The translations under genes and the position numbers were made by a program. A DNA stretch of 64,000 bases from Medicago truncatula (taxonomy: Eukaryota > Streptophyta > Magnoliopsida > Fabales > Fabaceae), in NCBI RefSeq assembly GCF_003473485.1, contig NC_053042.1, positions 7,277,501 to 7,341,500 of the forward strand. The letters are read 5' to 3'. Below, in pieces: positions 36,121-47,177 of this stretch (positions within the stretch are counted from its first letter, which is position 1; each line of letters begins with the position of its first letter). The notes below the pieces were generated by a model. That model searched no databases and was not told the DNA's origin. It saw nothing but the letters and a program-made list of their open reading frames with translations.

Positions 36121-36599
36121 TTCAACATAACATGCAAATATTTTATTTTGAAAAAAAAACATTTAAATATTAAAGTCTCTAAAAAAATTATTTATTAAAT
36201 AAAATTTGAAAGAGATTAATATTTAATCCCCATCAGCACACATAGTAAAATATTACATATATATTTAATATGATGGGCTGTGATTCCGAACATACAATTT
36301 GTGTGAGTTTCACCATTAATTTTTAATAACAAAAAAAATAATCAATGCCTATTTTGATCCTTTACATTTTTTTTTTGGTTTAATCTAGTCTTTGATAAAA
36401 AAAAAAATAGTAAATTAGTTCATGGCAATTTCATACATTGGATAAATTAATTAGTCTTTGACTCATGATGAGAGGGGACTAATTTATCCACATTCGTAAA
36501 AATACAAAGGACAAGAACAAAAAAAGATAGATATCAATTTTTATAAACAATTAATGAAAAACAAATTACACTATCTACAAACTATGTATCATTTCACAA

Positions 36600-36985
36600 T
36601 GGAAGCATATCCAAAATTTAACTATTTGATTAAAATTAAAAGAGTAAAAAACTTTGGAGCATATCAATTAGTACCATATCCATAATTAAACAATTTAATT
36701 ACAATAAAAAGAGTAAAAATAATTGTGGAGCATCTATCAATTATATCCATAATTAAAACTATTGAATTAAAATGAAAAGAGTAAAAAAAAGGAAAGAAGC
36801 GAAGGAGAAGCAAAAGAAAACTCAACTTTGTACAATTTTGGGAGCCTATCAATTATATCCATAATTAAACTATCTAATTAAAAATTAATTAACTGAGTAA
36901 AAAAATTCGGAGCATGTGAATTAGTACCAATTAGTACCATATCCGTAACTAAAGTACAGTATGTAATAATTAAAATTTGGAGAGT
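36600..36985 (+). repeat. Degenerate tandem repeats just upstream of the RING gene
   Basis: About five diverged copies of a unit containing ggagcatatcaattagtacc, then atatccataattaaactatt, then aaaagagtaaaaa. They end about 120 bp before the likely TATA box. Confidence 0.6.
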
Positions 36986-37002
36986 AAAAAAGGAAAGAAA
37001 GC

Positions 37003-37165
37003 GAAGAAGAAGAAGAAGAAGAAGAAGAGAAATGACGGAGAAAAACAGCATAATAACGGTTTCTGGTTCTTTACTTTCCACCACCATCCACGCACACACG
37101 CGTTCTTCTATATAAATCAATCAATCACACTCCCTTTCTTCTTCTTCTTCTTCTTCTTCTTCTTC
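37003..37165. repeat. Opposed GAA and TTC microsatellites around the RING-gene promoter
   Basis: A (GAA)n tract at 37003-37027 and a (TTC)n tract at 37136-37165 are complementary and enclose the TATA box. The TTC tract would lie in or at the start of the 5' UTR. Confidence 0.7.
37108..37116 (+). promoter_or_regulatory. TATA box of the RING gene
   Basis: ctatataaa lies about 25-30 bp before the TTC-rich likely leader. Confidence 0.5.
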
Positions 37166-37732
37166 ACTCTTTCAATTTCTACTTTCTAAGTAATATTCAC
37201 ATTTCTTTTTTCTTTTACTTTAATCAATCAATCTTCTATGCATTAACTCTACTTCTTTTCACCATGTTTCCAAACTCTAGCTACAACTTATTATTCTTAT
37301 TATTATTGTTGTTGTTTAATTGTAAAATTAACAGGATTAGCAATTATTATTAGTATTATTCATGATTTATGGTTTAATTATTTTACCTCAACGACGTTAA
37401 ATCATGTTGTATTTGATTCACTATTTACTGTCGAGATTGGTAGAATTACAGTGACAGTTAATGTCATTTTAGCACAAGCTAAACTTATTTGGAGTTTTAA
37501 CAAATTTACGCATGATTTTGTGAACTCACTTTTCATCCTAATATTATACAATTAGTAATATGTATTGGCTTTTTGCGTATATGGAAATCTTGTATTCAAA
37601 CTTGTTTTATACAAATTTGCTAGATTGTTTAATGTTTTGTGTGATTTTACTTATTAAATGAGATTTATAATGAAAAACTGGATTATTTTTTCAATTTTTC
37701 TTCTATGCCTTTGTGTTCACGGTATTTAGAGT

Positions 37733-38000
37733 CTGGTTGGATTGACCTATTTGAGTTTATCTATTGATATAAGTTTTGTGAGACTATTTTAGGAACTTAT
37801 GAAAACAACTTATTTTATGACCTTGTTCTTACGTTGTTTTTAACCTATTTTCATACGTTCTCCAAGATCGCTTATGAAAACAACGTATAGCTTATACGAA
37901 AACAATTAACCTTATTTTATCTTTCGGTGTAGAAATAGCTTATACATAAGTGTGTAAATAGCTTATACATAAGCGTGTACCTTATTTTTATCCAAACAGA
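37733..38000. mobile_element. TGTTTGGAT-type MITE, copy 2, in the RING 5'-UTR intron
   Basis: ggttggattgacctatttg to tatccaaaca, with the shared interior words gcttatgaaaacaac and aaatagcttatacataag (the last duplicated). Confidence 0.55.
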
Positions 38001-38492
38001 GCCTTAATTTATGATTGTTGTATGCAATTATCAGATATGTTTGTTGATAATTGAATATTATGATGCCATGCTCACTAGAACTAGATCTGTAAGGGCAACG
38101 AAATCAGGAGCATTAGAGTGTGCTTGTTTATTTAGAGCTTTGGAATCTGGATGTTTTTTAATGCTTGTTTACCGATTTGAAATCTCAATTTAATCTTATG
38201 GCCTTTTCGTTTGTTCTTCAGGAGGAAGTAGGATTACAGTTTCTCGTTGCTGGAAATTAAGGTTTGCTTTTGACTTTTCTATTGTAATTTCCTAGAGCAA
38301 GAAATACTGATTGATATGATTTGTTAATGCTAATCCTAATAAATAAATCTGATTCTTTGATTCTGACAGTATTTATCTATATATCTACTATTTATTGGAT
38401 TTTTATTTTATTTATAAGCATGCCTTGAATAGCAATTTTCTATATATTTACTATGTATATTGACTATTTTGCATGTCTGCACTGCAGGTATC

Positions 38493-40641
38493 ATGGGCTC
38501 AGCTTGTTGTGTCCCGGCAAAGAATCATAATGTTACTAAAAGTACTGGAGGTGAGAGTTTGGATAGAGATGTAACACGATCACCGTCATGGAGCTTTCGA
38601 CGGGATAGTCGTGGGCGTTCGATGAAGTTCTCTGTCGACGAGGCATTGGCTGAGAATATAATGACACCTTCTTCCGGTAAATGCTAAACTCTAAATTTCT
38701 ATTATTTTGTCTTCCACCACAAGGATAGTTGATTATATTACTATAGTTGATTATATCACAGCCAGAGCTCCCAGCTTTGGAGGAAACTCCTAGCTCAAGG
38801 CACATGCTCAAAAATAGAAAGATTAAACGGTCCTTACGTGAACGCCGTTGCTCGGCCTTCCTTATACAACCATTCTCTCTCCCATAACTAACTCTTCAAT
38901 CAGAACACATTTTCTCTCCTTAACTGCATATCCCTATATTTGCTTCTTTAGTCCTATGGGAATAGACTTGTAGGATCTTGTCTTATGTTTGTATTTCAGT
39001 AACCCATAACATAATGTTTGGCGGGTCTGAGTTAGAGGTTAGGGGGATACAACAATTAAAACAGTTGGAATTCAATCTCCTGTTTGCGAAAACCTTTTGT
39101 GGACAGCAATTATCCCTTGAGAAATACTACTCGGTTACCCTCAGCAGACCTTGTCATTAAATCATCAAAGCCCTTAAAGTATGCTTATCCAAAGATTAAA
39201 GCTAACCAATATTTATACCAAGCTAACCATTAAATCATTAAGTAAATAACAAGAATGTATGTTTATGTCATAATTGGTTAGGTTTATAGATATCTTATGA
39301 AAAATGAAAAACTTTGCTGTTCTACACTTATGTGCATCTGATCTTGATCATACGTTTCTTTATATCATGTGTTTCTTTGTTTGTGTCCTTTTCTTTTGCT
39401 ATTTCCCATCTAGTATAAGATTTTTGAACTTGGTTCATTTTATTGAATGGTCCTAGACATTGTTTAACTGTTCAAAATGCTGTTTTTATGCACTTTTGTT
39501 TGTTCCTTGGTTGCTGTTTTCATGTTTGCCATTGATTTTTCTTTTTTTTTCTTCCTCTATGTGCTCTTTGCAGATCTGTCAATGTCAAGCTATTTTTCAA
39601 CAGTGGTTAGTTTTGATCAACTGATTTGGGACTATAAAAGTTATATTGCATAGTGTTATTTTTAGGCTTTGTACTATAGTACTTAAACTCACAGTTGTTT
39701 TTGTTTTTGTTTTTGTTTAGGTGAAGGATCCAGGAGAGTCTTCAATACCAAATCATTCATTTTCATTACCTTCAATTTTCCCAACACCTACAGCAGGTCC
39801 ATCATCTAGTCGTGATCATCGTCATCATCACTCCAACTCTACCCCAACAAGATGGGCGCATCGTTCTTTGGGACAGCTTTCCGATAATCAGATGATCACG
39901 TATCTAAAATCACCAGACAGCTCAACTTTTGAAGGAAGGGCATCATTTGTACTCTCCACTTACAGCAATGAAGTTGAAGCTGGATCCCAATGTGGATCGT
40001 CCGATCGCTGGTCAGTGCACACCTTTTCTGAGCTGGTGTCCTCCTCACAAAGAGGAAGGTGGTCTTTTGACAGTGAGTGTTTTGGCTCGGGTCGTCGCAA
40101 GATAAGTGCATCCAGTAGCAGGTTGTCAAATTCATCTTCCATGGATCTACAATCTTGTGGGATTTGCATGAGGCCTTTGTGTGACAAATCAGCAGGGATC
40201 AACCAAAAGTTTATTGCCAACATTGATCTCTCATCTGTTGCTATACTAGCATGCAAGCATGTATTTCATGCAGAGTGCTTAGAGCCTATGACTGATGATG
40301 CAGATAAGTATGATCCACCGTGTCCAATTTGTATGGTTGACGATAAGCATTCTTCGAAGGGTTCCAAAAAAGGTTTTTGGGCTGAAGCAGAGACAAAGGC
40401 CAAGAACCTGAAGATATCCAGAAAGCGTGTTGTTGATAGCTATCTTGATGGTGGTTCTGATGTTTTTGATCGCCAAGAAGATATTGAATTGCGAGGAAAG
40501 GTTTCAAAGAGTGAGGCTAGCTCCAGTACGAGGAGCTCTGTTGGAAAGCCCTTTTCACTTGTGTCAAAGTGGAAGCGATCTCTGTCGGAGGATGATTCTC
40601 CCAGGAACAAAGGCATTTGGCCAAGATATAGAAAAAGTTGA
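38493..40641 (+). CDS. RING-type zinc-finger protein with N-myristoylation-type start (378 aa)
   Basis: Probably an E3 ubiquitin ligase; substrate unknown. Coding exons 38493-38676, 39574-39605 (32 nt) and 39721-40641 are joined by GT-AG introns and total 1137 nt. The N-terminus MGSACC is a candidate site for myristoylation on Gly2 and palmitoylation on the cysteines, suggesting membrane anchoring. A long Ser-rich stretch follows with RWAHRSLGQLSDNQMITYLK and RGRWSFDSECFGSGR. The RING spans about residues 218-276 (CGICMRPLC... LACKHVFHAECLE... PPCPICM). The tail is basic and Ser-rich and ends WPRYRKS. An AG five nt before the ATG shows that the start exon follows an intron, so the leader is spliced. 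A possible non-coding exon lies at about 38221-38261. The start is the first ATG in that exon. Confidence 0.9.
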
Positions 40642-40863
40642 GTTCCATATCTGCTGTAAGAATTAGCCTCTTTCTAATCAAAGAAGTAATATAACCCCGT
40701 CAATTTAGAGTATTTACTATTTTCTTTTTCTTTTGGGGGTTTCTGAATTTACTAGATGTGGTCTAACTTTAGTGACAATTTGAAATCGTTTTAAATTTAT
40801 GGGAAAATTACCCACTTCCCCTTGGAGCAATTGAAATGTCTCTTGCAATGATGCCTAAAACTT

Positions 40864-40924
40864 AATATGTTGATCTCTCTGTTTTTTTTTGTTGGTTAAA
40901 TAGAGGGAAAATATGTTGATCTCT
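40864..40924 (-). mobile_element. Micro-retroposon-like insertion 3' of the RING gene (minus orientation)
   Basis: Identical 15-bp repeats aatatgttgatctct (40864-40878, 40910-40924) flank a 31-bp insert. On the minus strand the insert reads ttccctctatttaacc, then aac and oligo(A). This is the longest insert of the class. Confidence 0.6.
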
Positions 40925-41055
40925 TACGTTTTAATAAAATGACAGAATTGTGCAAGTTTCGTCACGAGTGAAAAGGGTCTAGGGAGTAGAAAGAATCTGA
41001 TGATTGTCATTTGTCACAGGAACAGTGAATGTTGTGATTGATAAATGTTGGCTCA

Positions 41056-41094
41056 CCTCTGATGCTTTTGAATTTAGTGCGAAAGCATCAGAGG
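41056..41094. repeat. Perfect 13-bp-stem hairpin
   Basis: cctctgatgcttt and aaagcatcagagg pair around a 13-nt loop. It lies about 415 bp after the RING stop, between two convergent genes. Confidence 0.6.
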
Positions 41095-41956
41095 CGACTT
41101 TTTTATTGCCAAGTAAAACATGGTTACCAAATGCCAGTAGTTATGCAGTAGGTTTTTTCATTCAGAAATATTTCTCAGACACAATCCGACATCAAAACGT
41201 GTGTATATACATTTTCTGATTTTTATATTATCTTTCTTCTCTCCTTGCTTCTAACACCACACATGAGTATTTTATACGGTGTATCCAACTTTTATGTGTC
41301 TAAATACACACCTAATTGGGAAACTAGAGTGCATACCAACTGGAGTAGATCTGGACTCTCTTTTGTATGGGTGGAAAGGGGAATAAGTGTTTGTTTACTT
41401 GGAAAGGAAACATGCCAATTTATCGCATGATTTGTGCATTTGAACCATCAATTTATTTGAATAATTATCTTAGCAACACACTTTTTAATATGTATTGATA
41501 TCACTTCTCTTTTCTTGAACGATATTTCTACTTAACACGGGGTCTATATCTTGTAGTTAACACCAGCGTGGTTACAATGTTTGTGTAGAGTCAACGAACT
41601 ATTACAGTTTCCAATTAGGTAGAACAATTTATGCTACCGTTCTTTAAGTTTGAATTATTCAACAATATAAACTATAACGACATTTGCCCATTGTGACTCA
41701 AACAAACGTAATGTGATATAAATCATGATAATGGACATGCAAATGAATTAGTTGGTAGGATGATTCTGCAGTCTTAACCAAAGAGTTGTGTTATTTGAAC
41801 ATTAAAATACAAACACAGTGATACCATATATGCTTATCTTTATCTTACTTTTTACTATTTTCTAAGATTTACACACATTTTAAAAATACACATAAAAATC
41901 AAAGAATGTTGTTCTACTTGACATCAAAATTTTGAAGTCACAATATCAAAATATAA
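41095..41956. other. Convergent intergenic stretch
   Basis: Contains the 3' flank of the RING gene and, probably, the 3' UTR of the Rossmann gene. Nothing else recognised. Confidence 0.4.
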
Positions 41957-44900
41957 TCAGTTACAAATAAAAGGGTTTTCTATCTGGTCAATTATACTCT
42001 GCAAACCAGATCTGTAATCAGGGTAAAGTAGTTGCACCCCAAGTTCCTTCTTCATCAAGGCATTTGACACTCTCTTCTCACCCCTTTTATTTCTTGTTTT
42101 TACAATTGACCAGTCTTTCTGCTCCAGATGTTGCAAGTTCAAGTCTGGCCACTTTTTCTCCACCAATTTCCTTGCATATTCAAATACTTCTTCCCTTGGA
42201 GCTGAATCATCATCGACAATATTGTAAACTACCCTGAAAATCATGTTCAAGATTGCAATCAGCAACTAAAGTCATTTGTGATTTGTCCACTTTTTTGTTT
42301 ATTAGAACTCTGATAGTAAGCAATTCATATTAAACAAATGATGGAGATGAAGGTAGGAAATATTAGAGTCTGTTCTGTATGTGAAAACATTTTATGTTTT
42401 CATTTGTTTTTCACTATGTTATCTGTTTTCAAATTTCACAGAAGGAAACAAAAAGTCGTTTCATGAATCATTATCATGTTCAAACTTCAAACAATACAAT
42501 AATTTTATAATTAAATTTAAAAAGTAAAAGTAGAAAATACAGTGTCATTTTATCAAAACAAAAATGCCTTTATTAGCAGTAGCACACCACCCATTCCTGT
42601 CGATATAAATTCTGAAATGGTGATGATACCAGCTATTACAGTCTGTGTGTTCGTGATGAAGGAATTCTGCTGAATCTACAATTTAAGATCTGAATTTGTT
42701 GATAGCCTTGTCAGTTCAGCCTCTTTCACGTGTATCTACAATTGTTGTTGCTCTGTTTGGCAAAATATCCAACATATAGCAAACCTTTCATCTGTTTTAT
42801 ATTGTACACTTTTTAAATTTTTAGTTACAAAAAAAAGAATTTTCAATAGGGTAAAGTTTAAATGAAGTTCCTTAACTACTGTTGGTACTGTGCAAAAAAG
42901 ACAGTTATTTTCATAAATACACTTGAAGGCACCTGTTGATTTAGTTTTTGACAGTTATATTTGCATTTAGTACAGAACTGCGTCTAAGTTTTATCCTTTC
43001 CAATACGCATGGTGAAGGCATTGAAAGATCTAGGTAACTTCAGCCATGCAGACAGTTCATTGTAACAGTAATAGACCTTCTAGTTTCAACTACTTCAGAC
43101 TCAACCTACCTGTTTGCTTTACTGTCGGAAACTTTTTTCTAGCTTTGTTCAGAAAATTGTGACATATATGTTAATATATTCAAAAAGGAGGATTTAAGAC
43201 AGGAAAAGGCGGGTGGACCTAAGGGTAAGTGGGCCAAGCCAATTATCTGGGCATTATTAGTATTAGTTGAGAGCTGGCCATGTAATAAGCTATTAATAGT
43301 TAGTTAGATTGTTATAAATAGAGAGGAAAGGAAGGTTGAGAAGGGGACAGTTAGTTGGTTGGTTATTAATTGTGGGAGGAAGAAGGTGCGTCAATAGTAG
43401 CCATAAGTGCCTGACAGATAAAAGTAAAACTAAAAGTAAAACTCTTCTTATAATGGAAATTCACCTGGAGGAAGAAGGTGCGTCAATAGTAGCCATAAGT
43501 GCCTGACAGATATCATCGACATGAACTCTGGACGTATATTTTCGGTGTTTTCTCCTCTTCTGACCTTCTGACAAGGGCTTCTGCTTGATTATTGTATCGA
43601 CGGCGCTAAAACAAAAGAACTGTTTATGCTAGATGAATATAAAATACTAAAAATGACAGGTAAATGACAGAGAGACGAACCATGTAACCATAACCACAAT
43701 GTTATAATTTAAATCCCTGATAATAGCTACTGTCTCATATCATATGCTATTTCACTTATTAGAATGACATATCCTTGGAATGACAAGCTTGAATTCATAA
43801 TATACAAACATGACTTGGATGATAAGTTAAAACAAAAAAGCTAAGTACCTTCTACCAGGGCCATAGATACCTCCCAATCGAAATAGTAGTGGTGAGAGCC
43901 CGATATGGTGAGCCAAATTTGACCAGCCTAGTTCAGAATTTAACCTTAATTTAGCTGACTCATTTTCTGGATTTGTAGGATAACTGCCACATAACGAACA
44001 TACACAATAAGAGCCAATAACGGAGTAGTTTCAGAACTTTTGGAAGAAAACAATTGTTTTATTTCGTTACACTATCTTACTCCTCATCTACCAATTCACC
44101 ATCACAATCTCCATACACACCTGCAAGCAAGACAGAAAATGTCTTAATTTGTGAACATTTTTCCATATCTAAGCAGGCAAGCAGCAGCAGCACATGACTT
44201 GTAGTTGTGCAGACCTGATTCTTGAAACTCTAAAGCATACCATCTATCAAATCCTATCTCAGTATATTTATCTATATGCAAAATATGCTAGCTTTTTTAT
44301 CTTTACAGTATGTCTGTTTTTAATTTTTATCATTAACACAAAATCTTTCTTGATAGCTATAAAAGTAATCTAACAAACCTTAAGCCAATCCAGGGAATTT
44401 AATAACTCAATGGTCAAACTGTTGTTTGTTTTTGGAACAAATAATTAAGCTTATGACTGATGTTGACGGATTAAGTTTATTTACCCCTAGAAACACAGTT
44501 TGGAGATAATTAACATAACTCTACTTTTGGAAAAGTTACTTGGTGCTGTATTATTTACGCAGTTTGAATCCATGAGAATCCAAATAAAAAAGGCCATAAA
44601 GCAGGATTAAACAGTTGAGGAAACCGTAAGTTTCTTGTGTGAGCAACTAACAGAAAAAATGTACATCACAATGTGTGGTTCCTCATCACTTTATCACAAA
44701 ACTTTTAAGTAACTCCTTCTGACTTAAGGACGTAGCTTATAATGTCTGACTTTAGAATTGTTACGAGAGTGTAGAATTTTCAACCATCTACCAGCAGCAA
44801 GAATCATTTTATGAAAAACACACAAATAAAAAAAAGGTGTCTTCCAACTATCAAAGTTTACTTGCTTTGATCAGCTAGAGTATTGTATCAAAATTTACGC

Positions 44901-46263
44901 AATAATTCACTTTTTGGAAGGAGAATAACAAGGTGAAAGCACAAAACAGCCCGTTATTCCATTCATGTCCATGAACAAAAACAGTGACATTAAACTCATC
45001 ACTGATTTTATGGAAGACTTACTGGTTGAAGACAAGTAACTGAGCCACTTAAGATCCCCATTGACTAAAGAGCTTCTTATAAGTTCTTCATGCTGAAGCA
45101 TCTACGCATCATTCAAATACGTAAGTAAAAAGGGAAAGTTGAAAGAAATTATCCAAGAATACAAAATATATTCAGCAATGGTAACACATAAGAGTTGTTC
45201 TAATAAGATCATACCGGGTCACCAATGCCCACAACAGGGGGGACCGAAACAAGAAAGTGAGTATAATTTCTCAGTTGTTGTAGGATACTCGGACTGCAAA
45301 ATAATTGTCTGTTTTATGGCTAATCAAGGAGAAAAAAAGATAATGAAAAACAACAAAAGCATATTAGAATGGTGTTTACCAAAATTACAACTTATTATGG
45401 TTATATTTGTATGCATTCCTTTGAATATCATAAAATTACAATTTATTATGAGTCAAATTAGGCCTTATCTTTAATCTTTGTGGAACTTGGTTTTTCCAAT
45501 AATGACAACATAATGTAGCACCGACACTTCATATTTAAGACACAAGTCAGGGTTTGATACTGACACGTGTAGTTACATTCAATCATTCTATTTCCTCAAA
45601 TTATTATCAGTGTTACTGTTAATATGTAGATGTTCTGTCCGCTATCAACGAATAAAAAAACAAGGTCCATTATAATCCTCAACTTGGGCCTCTAGGCACT
45701 ATTTGAATTAGCTTATTTGAGCTAATCTACTAACATAAGTACTTGAGAAACTGTTTGGGAGAACTTATGACATGTCTATAAGTTGTTCTTGACTTATAGC
45801 TTATATGAAAGCAGTTTTAACTTTTGTTATATTCTAAATAACTAACTTATAAATAAGCACATAACGTAAGAGCTATAAGCACTTAATTTGACTCACTCAG
45901 GGTGGTTTGCATCAAAGAGGTGAACATGAAACCCCATATCTTCAAGCTTCTTCTTCTTTACATGTGTTGTGCAAGTCCCAGATACAGTCCTATCAAAAAC
46001 CACCAACCCAATAAGAAAAAAATGAACTTTTTAAGAAGAATGAAACAAAGAAAGAGAATTAGTAGAATGATGTTATCTAACCATCTTTGGTTTTGAAGTT
46101 TGCGTGCAAGGGTTTGGCCGACAAATCCCAATCCTAGAATAAACATGCTGTTTTCAGATTTTGTTGATAATAACGTTGGTGTTGTTGTTGACAGTGAGAT
46201 ACGAACATTTCTGTGAACATGTCTATGTCCATGGCGGAGACAAATCGGTGAACCAATTTCCAT
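41957..46263 (-). CDS. NAD(P)-binding Rossmann-fold protein (atypical SDR, YeeZ-like), 341 aa
   Basis: Probable nucleotide-sugar-epimerase-like or atypical short-chain dehydrogenase; substrate unknown. Coding exons: 46082-46263, 45897-45989, 45215-45293, 45023-45101, 44081-44120, 43849-43983, 43465-43605, 41957-42233. They sum to 1026 nt with GT-AG borders. The first about 38 residues are rich in His, Arg, Ser and Thr and may be a plastid transit peptide. The dinucleotide fold follows with MFILGLGFVGQ (GxGxxG at residues 44-49). Later comes FLVSVPPVVGIGDP, then LSSTSVYGD, where SDRs have their Ser, then LLFRLGGIYGPGRS and SRVHVDDICQAL, both typical of extended SDRs. The usual YxxxK is not plainly visible. 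Exon 7 is partly duplicated in the next intron. Confidence 0.88.
43180..43374. repeat. Possible LTR-like insertion in an intron
   Basis: gccatgtaataagctattaa and a TATA-like tataaatagagagg resemble an LTR promoter region. It abuts the duplicated exon segment. No target duplication or partner LTR was found. Confidence 0.25.
43375..43512. repeat. 46-bp direct duplication of an exon edge
   Basis: The 46 bases at 43467-43512 (end of exon 7 of the Rossmann gene) recur exactly at 43375-43420 inside the following intron. The 46 bases between them contain aaagtaaaact repeats. Confidence 0.9.
45700..45890. mobile_element. TGTTTGGAT-type MITE, copy 3 (partial), beside exon 2
   Basis: The shared words gcttatttgagctaatctac, acttatagcttatatgaaa and aataagcacataa appear in family order. 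Its right end lies within a few bases of the exon-2 donor at 45896. Confidence 0.45.
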
Positions 46264-47177
46264 GTCTTACACTGTTAGTGTAATTTTTTTACACTTTAAT
46301 CAATTATAGTTTTTTTTTTATTTACAGACTTAATAAATCAATTGTAGTGGTATATCATTAAAACTAACTAACATTAATTATAATTACAAATATGATGGGG
46401 CTGGCTGTGATTGGAAGACAATATAAAAACATTGATGATGCAAAAAAAAAAAAATGAGAACACCTTAGAGCAACAACGAGAAGGTAAATCGAAAAGATGT
46501 GTATGCAGTTTATAACCAGATTAAAAGAAACGAGAACAGACGTGTTCGTTCGTTTCTATTTTTCAATTCATTTTTAAATTAAATTTCAGTCATGTAGTAA
46601 AAGTCTATAGTTATTCTCTTTCAAAAAAAAAAAATTGTCTTATTCATTTATCTGTCATATGGTCACCTACCTATATGTAATAAACGTGGTAGTTGTGTCA
46701 TAATTTGATAAGAAGGACAATCAATTACTTGCAACCTATTTCTGGTTTCTGTTGTTCCATGCCATACAAATTGGTTAGTTATTATTTCCTTTAATATGGT
46801 CCTATGTCATAATAACATATATTTCATTTCATAGTTATATTTATTACGTAACTTTTTCAATCTTAGTGCATAGTTATTATTACTACTTGTTAGAATTCAT
46901 AAAATTATCACTGTTTTATATGTTATCATAAACATTGAGAAAATCTCCCCTCTTAGATGCAACTATAGCATAGCATATTCTTAAGAAACAGCACATCCAC
47001 CATAATTGTATAATAAAGTATTCTCTCTATTTATCTATTCCATTAAAATTTCTATTTATCTATCATTATACTTTCATGTACTCATTTTTTTTTTTTTGTT
47101 ATATGATGATGATATATGAATTTGTTGAAACTTAATTGGCATATTTTGCAGTTGAAGAGAATATAGAGAATAGAGAA
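46264..47177. promoter_or_regulatory. Head-to-head intergenic region (Rossmann gene / TLC gene)
   Basis: About 0.9 kb separates the two divergent ATGs. An AG acceptor just before 47152 suggests that the TLC leader is spliced. No TATA box could be assigned with confidence. Confidence 0.45.

Noticed and set aside
37003..37165. CRISPR-like or other structured repeat array
   Set aside because: Simple trinucleotide tracts; no regular repeat-spacer pattern, and the genome is eukaryotic.
39896..40507. Several minus-strand open frames
   Set aside because: Antisense shadows of the RING exon; they contain no recognisable motif.
46614..46650. ctttc plus A run near 46.62 kb as another micro-insertion
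   Set aside because: Flanking similarity is limited to about six bases (ttattc).
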